This document shows positions 6,791-11,640 of a stretch of 13,393 nt of DNA, piece by piece (position 1 is the first letter of the stretch; the number at the start of each line of letters is the position of its first letter). The stretch spans positions 1 to 13,393 of the forward strand of contig WFXV01000115.1 of NCBI GenBank assembly GCA_015490435.1. Reading direction: 5' to 3'. The stretch comes from Thermaceae bacterium. Its GTDB lineage: Bacteria; Deinococcota; Deinococci; Deinococcales; Marinithermaceae. The notes under the pieces were generated by a model. It did not search any database. It had not been told where the DNA came from and saw nothing but the letters and a program-made list of their open reading frames with translations. The position numbers and the translations under genes are program-made.

Positions 6791-7249
6791 ATGAAACGGA
6801 TCCTCTGGGCGCTTGGGATGGTTTTGGGGCTTTCTTGGGCGCTCGCCCTCGGCAACCCCCACCCCTCGCTGGCGGTGCGGGGCGGGTACGCCGGGGGTGC
6901 GGCGTTTGGGCTCGAGGCATCCTGGAACTGCCTCCTCTTCCAGCCGCCGGTGGGGGCGCTCCGGCCCACGCTGGACGTCGGCTACGCCGGCGGTCTGGAC
7001 GCGGCCTTCGCCATGCGCTACCTGGCCTCGTTGCCCCTCATGGAGGGGATCCGCCTGGGGGGCGGCGCCGGCGTGGGCTACGCCGGAGGGTTCTATGGGT
7101 TCGCCCGGGGCGACCTCGAGTTCGACCTTGACGTGGGGACCCTGCCGCTCCCGGTCTTCCTGGGTCTGGACGCGGGATACGCCTTTAACCTCGAGCGGGA
7201 CGCCTTCAAGGGTCCCTTCGCGGCGCTAAAGCTCGGCCTCCGCTTCTAG
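6791..7249 (+). CDS. Small secreted beta-rich protein, likely outer-membrane barrel
   Basis: A 152-residue protein I cannot name. Residues 1-19 are a signal peptide (MKRILWALGMVLGLSWALA) with a likely cut after Ala19, so it is exported. The rest alternates glycine, aromatic and small hydrophobic residues as in membrane beta strands, and ends LGLRF with a terminal Phe as outer-membrane barrels do. The motif GYAGG occurs at residues 32, 64 and 96, exactly 32 apart, and a fourth degenerate copy GYAFN is at 129, so the protein looks like four hairpin units. There is one lone cysteine (Cys47). The start ATG is supported by GGGGAGGTG about eight bases upstream. It diverges from the CLC gene and converges on truD, overlapping its end by 24 bases. 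No function can be given beyond envelope location. Confidence 0.8.
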   Translation: MKRILWALGMVLGLSWALALGNPHPSLAVRGGYAGGAAFGLEASWNCLLFQPPVGALRPTLDVGYAGGLDAAFAMRYLASLPLMEGIRLGGGAGVGYAGGFYGFARGDLEFDLDVGTLPLPVFLGLDAGYAFNLERDAFKGPFAALKLGLRF

Positions 7250-8293
7250 GCCTTCGCGGGACGCGGCCCCGGGGCCCTCGGCCTCGGGGTTTTTCTTCAT
7301 CACCTCGCGGAGCAGGCTGGTGGCGTAGCTTCCCTTGGGGAGGAAGAAGGAAAGCCAAACGCCCCCCTCGGCGGGCTCGAGGCGGGCCTCCTCCAGGGGG
7401 ACCCGGATCGGGCGCCGGGCGCCCCGGCGGGCGGAGAAGTCGGCGCGGGAGAGGCCGAAGCGGGCGAGGATCTCGTCCTCGAAGGCGCGGGATTCGCCCT
7501 CGGCCTCGAAGTACTTCTTGCCGAAAAGCGGTCCGGTGGGGCTGATCTCGAGGGTCTGGGCGCGGGGGTTTTCCCGCTTTGGGTCTTCCACCAAGAACTC
7601 GCCGCCGGTCGCGTGCTTCTTGGCGACGTCGCCCTTGAGGAACCGGTCGTAAAGGCCCCGGCGGAGCCTTTCCGCCAGGTAGGCGTTGAAGAGGAGGCTC
7701 TGCACGCTCCCGATCAAAAAGCGCTTGAGCCAGGGGCGGCCCCGGCCTTTTTTCTTTTGGATGAGCTCGAGCCCCTTTTCGGGGTTCTTGCCCTGGAGCC
7801 CGAAGCGCTGGGGGCCGTAGTAGTTGGGAAGGCCCTTTTCCTTAAGCCGCGCGAGGACTGCCTCGGCCTTTTCGGGCTCCGCCCCCACCACGAAGACCCG
7901 GAAGCGGTTGCCCCTTAGGTGGCCGGTTTTGAGCTTGTTCTTGTGGCGGTCCGTTTTCAGGACCCGGATTTTGCCCGGCTCATCGAAGTCTTTGAGTACG
8001 TGTTCGTAGCGCGCCGGGATCGAGAGCCACTGCCGGGTGACGGCGTACTTGTCCTTGAGGCCCGCGACCCCGATCCCGACCTCGGGCACCCCGAGGGCCA
8101 CCAGGCGGTCCACCAGGTCGCGGGTGGTGAGGCCGCGCTTTTCCACAAAGAGGTAGAGGTGTTCCCCCGAGCCCGAGGGGAGGTAGGCGGGGACCTCCTC
8201 GACCTGGAAGTGCTCGAGCTCCGCCCGGATCCGCTCCCCGGTGCCGGGGAGGTCCTCGGTGAGGTAGGGAAGGGCGTCGAAGTCGGGGCGCAC
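7226..8293 (-). CDS. truD: tRNA pseudouridine(13) synthase TruD
   Basis: A 355-residue enzyme, close to the usual TruD length, that converts uridine 13 in the D-arm of tRNA (tRNA-Glu in E. coli) to pseudouridine. The catalytic aspartate is Asp81 in AGLKDKYAVTRQW; NYYGPQRFG (157-165) and SPTGPLFG (251-258) are further family landmarks, and GSVQSLLFNAYL (195-206) is typical. The C-terminal tail after about residue 335 is charged and probably disordered. The GTG start at 8293 lies six bases after TAGCAT, consistent with a leaderless mRNA and no Shine-Dalgarno. The gene is head to head with tilS-tadA with only an 18-base gap if tilS starts at 8312, so two tRNA-modification genes share one promoter region. 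Its 3' end overlaps the facing gene by 24 bases. Confidence 0.95.
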   Translation of the reverse strand: MRPDFDALPYLTEDLPGTGERIRAELEHFQVEEVPAYLPSGSGEHLYLFVEKRGLTTRDLVDRLVALGVPEVGIGVAGLKDKYAVTRQWLSIPARYEHVLKDFDEPGKIRVLKTDRHKNKLKTGHLRGNRFRVFVVGAEPEKAEAVLARLKEKGLPNYYGPQRFGLQGKNPEKGLELIQKKKGRGRPWLKRFLIGSVQSLLFNAYLAERLRRGLYDRFLKGDVAKKHATGGEFLVEDPKRENPRAQTLEISPTGPLFGKKYFEAEGESRAFEDEILARFGLSRADFSARRGARRPIRVPLEEARLEPAEGGVWLSFFLPKGSYATSLLREVMKKNPEAEGPGAASREGLEAEAEL

Positions 8294-8298
8294 CGCCT

Positions 8299-8305
8299 TA
8301 TGCTA
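8299..8305. promoter_or_regulatory. Shared bidirectional -10 region, truD / tilS-tadA
   Basis: TATGCTA gives TATGCT on the plus strand (8299-8304; seven bases before GTG 8312) and TAGCAT on the minus strand (8305-8300; six bases before the truD GTG). Both would make leaderless mRNAs whose starts lie about 18 bp apart. The minus side has a weak -35 (TTAAAC at 17-base spacing); the plus side has none that I trust. Confidence 0.55.
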
Positions 8306-8311
8306 ACCCCG

Positions 8312-9856
8312 GTGGAGGAAAGGTTTAAGGCTGAGCTAAAGCGGCTCTGCCCCGAGGGGCGCCTCGTCCTCGCGGTCTCGGGCGGGGGCGACTCGGTAGC
8401 GCTCGCCGTGCTCGCGCGCCGGGTGGGCCGGGAGGCGGTAATCGCCCATCTGGACCACGGGCTCCGGCCCGAGTCGGGGGAGGACGCCGCCTTCGTCCGC
8501 GCGCTCGCCGAGCGGCTCGGGTTCCCGGCGGTGATCGAGCGGGTGGACGTGGCCCGGATCGCCCGGGAAAAGGGGGAGAACCTGGAGGCGGTGGCCCGCG
8601 AGCTCCGCTACGCCTTCCTCGCACGGGTGGCGCGGCGCTTTGGCGCCCGCTGCATCCTCACCGCCCACACCGCCGACGACCAGGCCGAGACCGTGCTCTT
8701 TCAGCTCTTTACCGGTACCGCCCGCGCCCTCGGGATCCGGAGGTCCCGGGGTCCGGTGAAGCGCCCCCTGCTCTTTGCCAGAAGGGCCGAGCTCCGCGCG
8801 TATCTCGAGGCCCGGGGTTTTTCCTGGCGGGAAGACCGCACCAACCTGGACCTCACCAGGGACCGCGCCTACCTGCGCCACGAGGTCCTGCCCCGGGTCG
8901 AGGCCCGCTTCCCCGGCGCGGTCGCCGCCCTCGGCCGCTTCGCCGAGGCGCGCCAGGCCGAGGAGGACTGGCTCGAGGCCGAGGCAAAGGCCCTGCTCCT
9001 TTCCGACCCCCGCTTCTTCGTCCCGAACTACCGGGCGCTCCCGCTCCTCAAGGCCCCGGCGCCGCTACGGGAGCGGGCGCTAAGGCAGATCCTCGAGGCC
9101 GCCGGCATCCGCCCCGAGGCCCGCCATCTCAAGGCCCTGGAAGAGGCCCTTACCGGCGGCAAGGCGATGCTTCCGGGCGGCGTGCTCGCCCGGGGCTACC
9201 AGGGGGCACTTTTCTTGATTCCAAAGGAGGCGCCTTCGTTCTCACCGCCCAAAGACCTTGAGCCCTGCCGCTACCAGAAGGACCTGAGGCTCAAAGAGGG
9301 CGGCCGGCTCGACGCATTCTTTCGCGTGCGCGGCGTGCCCCCGGAGCTCAGGCGGCTTTGGCCCCTCGCCTGCGCAAAAGGGGGCGTCGCCTGGATCCAG
9401 GGCCTTTACCCCGAGCGCCCCGAGGACCGCTTCCTGCGGCGGGCGCTTTCGCTCGCGAAGCGGGCGGCGAAAAGGGGCGAGGTCCCGATCGGGGCGGTGC
9501 TCGCGAAAGACGGCACGGTCCTCGCCGAGGCCCATAACCGGGTCGAGGAGACGGGAGACCCCACCGCCCACGCCGAGCTGCTTGCTTTGAGGTCCGCCCT
9601 CGAGCGCGGCCTTGAACCCCGGGGCGCCACGCTCTTCGTCAGCCTCGAGCCCTGCCCGATGTGCTTCGGGGCGCTCCTCGAGGCCGGGATCGGCGCCCTT
9701 TACTACGCCGCCGAGAACGAGAAGATGGGGGCCTTTAGCGTCCACCGCTTGAAGCCCCCTTTCCCCGTGGTGCCTGGACGCTTCGGCCGGCAGAGTGCTA
9801 AACTTCTATCCGGGTTTTTCGCCCGTTTACGCTCGGAGGGGTGCCGGAGCGGTTGA
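8312..9856 (+). CDS. tilS-tadA: Fused tRNA(Ile)-lysidine synthetase and tRNA-specific adenosine deaminase
   Basis: A 514-residue fusion of two enzymes that modify wobble base 34. Residues 1 to about 365 are TilS, which joins lysine to C34 of the minor tRNA-Ile: PP-loop SGGGDS (23-28), HLDHGLRPES (46-55), TAHTADDQAET (117-127) and a recognisable TilS C-terminal segment ending WIQGL (361-365). Residues about 370-508 are TadA, which deaminates A34 to inosine in tRNA-Arg: zinc ligands His420 (TAHAEL), Cys448 and Cys451 (EPCPMC), proton-shuttling Glu422, and the terminal AKLLSGFFARLR helix. There is no stop or frameshift between them. An in-frame ATG at 8300 would add four residues but sits inside the -10 box, so GTG 8312 is preferred. 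The last 22 bases overlap the tRNA-Ser gene. I believe this fusion recurs in Deinococcus-Thermus, but that is from memory. Confidence 0.92.
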   Translation: MEERFKAELKRLCPEGRLVLAVSGGGDSVALAVLARRVGREAVIAHLDHGLRPESGEDAAFVRALAERLGFPAVIERVDVARIAREKGENLEAVARELRYAFLARVARRFGARCILTAHTADDQAETVLFQLFTGTARALGIRRSRGPVKRPLLFARRAELRAYLEARGFSWREDRTNLDLTRDRAYLRHEVLPRVEARFPGAVAALGRFAEARQAEEDWLEAEAKALLLSDPRFFVPNYRALPLLKAPAPLRERALRQILEAAGIRPEARHLKALEEALTGGKAMLPGGVLARGYQGALFLIPKEAPSFSPPKDLEPCRYQKDLRLKEGGRLDAFFRVRGVPPELRRLWPLACAKGGVAWIQGLYPERPEDRFLRRALSLAKRAAKRGEVPIGAVLAKDGTVLAEAHNRVEETGDPTAHAELLALRSALERGLEPRGATLFVSLEPCPMCFGALLEAGIGALYYAAENEKMGAFSVHRLKPPFPVVPGRFGRQSAKLLSGFFARLRSEGCRSG

Positions 9857-9924
9857 ACGGGCCGGTCTCGAAAACCGGTGTACCCGTAAGGGTACCGCGG
9901 GTTCGAATCCCGCCCCCTCCGCCA
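9835..9924 (+). tRNA. tRNA-Ser(CGA)
   Basis: A 90-base class II tRNA. The acceptor stem GGAGGGG (9835-9841) pairs with CCCCTCC (9914-9920), followed by discriminator G9921 and an encoded CCA (9922-9924). The anticodon stem CCGGT/ACCGG (9862-9866, 9874-9878) closes a seven-base loop with anticodon CGA at 9869-9871, which reads the Ser codon UCG. The long variable arm GTACCC-GTAA-GGGTAC and the T-arm GCGGG-TTCGAAT-CCCGC are complete. The first 22 bases also encode the last residues and stop codon of the TilS-TadA gene. A terminator follows at once. Confidence 0.97.
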
Positions 9925-9928
9925 AGTT

Positions 9929-9949
9929 CCGCCCGCAAGGGCGGGTTTT
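9929..9949 (+). terminator. Intrinsic terminator after tRNA-Ser
   Basis: CCGCCC (9929-9934), a GCAA tetraloop (9935-9938) and GGGCGG (9939-9944), then G and TTTT, with more T after one A and one C. It starts five bases after the tRNA CCA end. The T-run overlaps the stop codon of the facing phosphoesterase gene, whose own strand lacks a T-run here, so it ends rightward transcription only. Confidence 0.85.
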
Positions 9950-10640
9950 ACTTTTCCAGGATGAGCCGGGGGCGAAAGCCGACGGCGTCGGCGGCGACCA
10001 GCTGGAGCGGGATTCCCTTCCAGTCCTTGGGCAGCTTCTCGGGGTCGACGGTGTGCAGGTGGCCGTAGACCACCGCGTCGGGGCGGGCCTTTTCGATCAG
10101 CTCGGTAAAGAGCGTGGGCTCCCCACCGGGGCCGAAGGGGGGGTAGTGGAGGGCGACGATCAGGTGGTCTTTGGGTTTTCGCCGCGCGTCCTCGAGCGAG
10201 AGCCGGAGCCTTTCCGCCTCCCGGCGGTAGATCTTCTCGTCGTGCTCGGTGAACTCGCGCTCGAAAGGGGTGATCCAGCCCCGGGTGCCGGCCACCGCCA
10301 CCCCGCCGATCACCACCGCGTCGTTTTGGATCGCGTACATCTTGGGGGGGAGGGCCCGCCTTAGCTTCGAGATCGAGGGCCACCAGTAGTCGTGGTTGCC
10401 CCGCAGGATCACCTTGAACCCGGGGAGCTCGGCGATCGCCTGGAGGTCGGGGAGGGCCTCCTCGAGCCGCATCGCCCAGGAGATGTCCCCGGGGATCACC
10501 ACCAGGTCGTCCTCGCCCACGGTCTCCCGCCAGCGCTCGAAGAAGACCTCGGGATGGCCGGCCCAGGCGGGGCCGAAGATCGTCATCGGCTTTTCCACCT
10601 GGCTCCCGAGGTGGGGGTCGGCGATGGCGAAGACGCGCAC
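9948..10640 (-). CDS. Calcineurin-like metallophosphoesterase
   Basis: A 230-residue single-domain enzyme with the full dimetal set of the family: DPH (Asp8, His10), GDISW (Asp52), GNHD (Asn82, His83), LHYPP (His165) and GHLH (His194, His196). The GDISWAM and WWPSISK features suggest the uncharacterised phosphohydrolase group I know as COG1768; the substrate is unknown, and I see no signal peptide, so it is cytosolic. GTG at 10640 is chosen because TATGCT lies seven bases upstream, and because the first strand MRVFAIADPH then begins the protein; the ATG at 10652, which adds MLTP, is part of the -10 box. It is divergent from recX with a 19-base gap and faces the tRNA terminator at its end. Confidence 0.88.
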   Translation of the reverse strand: MRVFAIADPHLGSQVEKPMTIFGPAWAGHPEVFFERWRETVGEDDLVVIPGDISWAMRLEEALPDLQAIAELPGFKVILRGNHDYWWPSISKLRRALPPKMYAIQNDAVVIGGVAVAGTRGWITPFEREFTEHDEKIYRREAERLRLSLEDARRKPKDHLIVALHYPPFGPGGEPTLFTELIEKARPDAVVYGHLHTVDPEKLPKDWKGIPLQLVAADAVGFRPRLILEK

Positions 10641-10646
10641 GGGGGT

Positions 10647-10653
10647 TAGCATA
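10647..10653. promoter_or_regulatory. Shared bidirectional -10 region, phosphoesterase / recX
   Basis: TAGCATA gives TAGCAT on the plus strand (10647-10652; seven bases before the recX GTG) and TATGCT on the minus strand (10653-10648; seven bases before the phosphoesterase GTG). The minus-strand string TATGCTAACCCC is identical to the tilS promoter string at 8299-8310. Both transcripts would be leaderless. -35 boxes are weak or absent. Confidence 0.55.
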
Positions 10654-10659
10654 GCAAGC

Positions 10660-11088
10660 GTGGGAAAGGCCCTAAGCCGGGCGCTCGCACTGCTTTCCCG
10701 GCGCGCCTACACCGAGGCCGAGCTCAGGAAGAAGCTCGCCGACTACCCCGAGGCCGAGGTGGAGGCGGCGCTCGCCCGCCTCAGAGCCTGGGGCTACCTC
10801 GACGACCAGGCGCTGGCCGAGGCCTTCGTGCGCGGGCGCGCGGGGCGCTACGGGCGCTACCGGCTCGCCAGGGACCTCCTGGCCCGGGGCGTGCCCGAGG
10901 CACTCGTCGAGGAGCTCGTCACGGACCTCGCCGAGGAGGAGGCGGCGGTCTCCCTCCTCGCGCGGCGCTGGGCGCGCTACCGAGGGGACCGGGCGCGGGC
11001 GGTGCGCTTCCTCCTGGGGCGGGGGTTTTCGCTGGAGACCGCGCTTTTCGCCTACGATCGCTTGCAGCGGGAGGAGGCGCCGGGGTAG
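10660..11088 (+). CDS. recX: Regulatory protein RecX
   Basis: A 142-residue all-helical protein that fits RecX, the modulator that binds RecA filaments and limits recombinase activity. Landmarks are ALLSRRAYTEAELRKKL (residues 10-26), the family hallmark AWGYLDDQALAEAF (43-56), and RYGRYRLARDLLARG (63-77), with a third helical repeat (about 93-135). Length is within the family range. It starts at GTG 10660, seven bases after TAGCAT, so a leaderless mRNA is likely; no ribosome-binding site is seen. recA is not in the window, so there is no recA-recX operon here. The next gene follows after nine bases and has its own possible -10 box overlapping the recX stop. Confidence 0.88.
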   Translation: MGKALSRALALLSRRAYTEAELRKKLADYPEAEVEAALARLRAWGYLDDQALAEAFVRGRAGRYGRYRLARDLLARGVPEALVEELVTDLAEEEAAVSLLARRWARYRGDRARAVRFLLGRGFSLETALFAYDRLQREEAPG

Positions 11089-11091
11089 AAC
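11086..11091 (+). promoter_or_regulatory. Possible leaderless -10 box of the START-domain gene
   Basis: TAGAAC overlaps the recX stop codon and ends six bases before ATG 11098, the same spacing as other leaderless genes here, and no ribosome-binding site precedes that ATG. The last base is C instead of T, so it is weaker than the others. Confidence 0.3.
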
Positions 11092-11097
11092 TGGGTC

Positions 11098-11535
11098 ATG
11101 CCCCACGTGCGTGCGGAAGTCTTCGTGCCCAAGCCCCCCGAGGAGGTCTATAGGCTCGCCAAGGACCTCGAGGGGCTGAAACCCTATTTGAAGGACGTCG
11201 AAACGCTCAAGGTGGTCGAGTCCACCCCCGAGCGCACCAAGAGCGAGTGGGTCGCGGTGGCGATGGGCAAACGGGTGCGCTGGGTCGAGGTCGAGGAGTG
11301 GAACGACGCCGAGCTGAAAAACCGCTTTTACTCGCCCGAGGGCGACTTCGACAAGTACGAGGGCACCTGGGCCTTCCTGCCCGAGGGGGACGGGACCCGG
11401 GTGGTGCTCGAGATCGACTACGAGCTGAACCTGCCCCTCTTCGGCGGCATTTTGAAAAAGCTCGTGCAGAAGCTGATGCAGGAAAACGCCGAGATGTTCT
11501 TGCGGGGGCTCAAGGAGCGGGCGCTCGCTGCTTAG
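11098..11535 (+). CDS. START-like (SRPBCC, polyketide-cyclase/Coq10 type) protein
   Basis: A 145-residue single-domain helix-grip protein. The opening MPHVRAEVFVPKPPEEVYRLAKDLEGLKPYL pattern is seen as a first strand (residues 3-11), then the PPEEVY-AKDLEGL helices (14-28), central strands around 36-95 including EGTWAFLPEG (84-93), and a long C-terminal helix from about 118 that lines the pocket in this fold. Such proteins bind hydrophobic ligands (lipids, quinones, polyketides), but the ligand here is unknown. It closely resembles what I remember of the START-type protein TTHA0849 of Thermus thermophilus. It has no signal peptide and no clear catalytic residues. It starts nine bases after recX and is followed by the Cys leader region. 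Function beyond small-molecule binding is not claimed. Confidence 0.85.
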   Translation: MPHVRAEVFVPKPPEEVYRLAKDLEGLKPYLKDVETLKVVESTPERTKSEWVAVAMGKRVRWVEVEEWNDAELKNRFYSPEGDFDKYEGTWAFLPEGDGTRVVLEIDYELNLPLFGGILKKLVQKLMQENAEMFLRGLKERALAA

Positions 11536-11538
11536 GCT

Positions 11539-11547
11539 TGCTACAAT
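11539..11547 (+). promoter_or_regulatory. Promoter of the cysS leader (extended -10)
   Basis: TGCTACAAT is an extended -10 (TG-N-TACAAT, five of six to consensus) ending six bases before ATG 11554. There is no clear -35, as is allowed for extended -10 promoters. It lies four bases after the stop of the START-domain gene and would place +1 on the A of the eight-codon ORF. Confidence 0.6.
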
Positions 11548-11553
11548 CGGGGC

Positions 11554-11580
11554 ATGAAACGCCCGGCGCGGCGATGTTGA
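11554..11580 (+). CDS. Candidate Cys leader peptide, MKRPARRC
   Basis: Eight codons (ATG AAA CGC CCG GCG CGG CGA TGT) and TGA. The last sense codon is cysteine, and the gene downstream is cysteinyl-tRNA synthetase, so the codon directly matches the enzyme whose need it would report. The ATG is exactly at the predicted transcription start of an extended -10 promoter, so the ORF would be translated as a leaderless mRNA. Two arginine codons precede Cys. CCCGGC inside the ORF can pair with GCCGGG just after the stop, placing the Cys codon in the loop between the two arms, as in classical attenuators. It is very short and could be chance; its position, promoter and matching codon make it more likely than not in my view. 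Confidence 0.55.
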   Translation: MKRPARRC

Positions 11581-11640
11581 GGCCGGGGCAGCAAGCGCGC
11601 TTTCCCCGAAAAGCAGGTCTATCCCTGGAAGGAGGCAGCG
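11581..11640 (+). promoter_or_regulatory. cysS leader RNA with mutually exclusive pairings and strong ribosome-binding site
   Basis: Four segments can be traced by eye. Segment 1 CCCGGC (11562-11567, in the leader ORF) pairs with segment 2 GCCGGG (11582-11587). Segment 2 can instead form CGGGG/CCCCG (11584-11588 with 11604-11608). Segment 3 CUUUCC (11600-11605) can instead pair with GGAAGG (11627-11632), which runs into the Shine-Dalgarno AAGGAGG (11629-11635) of cysS. A ribosome held at the Cys codon would block 1:2, favour 2:3 and leave the binding site free; fast translation would favour 1:2 and 3:4. There is no U-run, so control would be at translation. Confidence 0.42.

Noticed and set aside
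7919..8311. N-terminal extension of the TilS frame back to 7919
   Set aside because: This part is antisense to truD, whose catalytic motifs are certain, and contains no TilS homology. The promoter core lies at 8299-8305.
9810..9825. Hairpin-like CGGGTTTTTCGCCCG just before tRNA-Ser
   Set aside because: Only four base pairs, with the T-run in the loop; it codes for the conserved TadA C-terminal helix, so no regulatory role is claimed.
11584..11608. CGGGG...CCCCG hairpin before cysS as a T-box or terminator
   Set aside because: No T-box consensus is seen and no U-run follows; it fits better as one arm of a leader-peptide switch.
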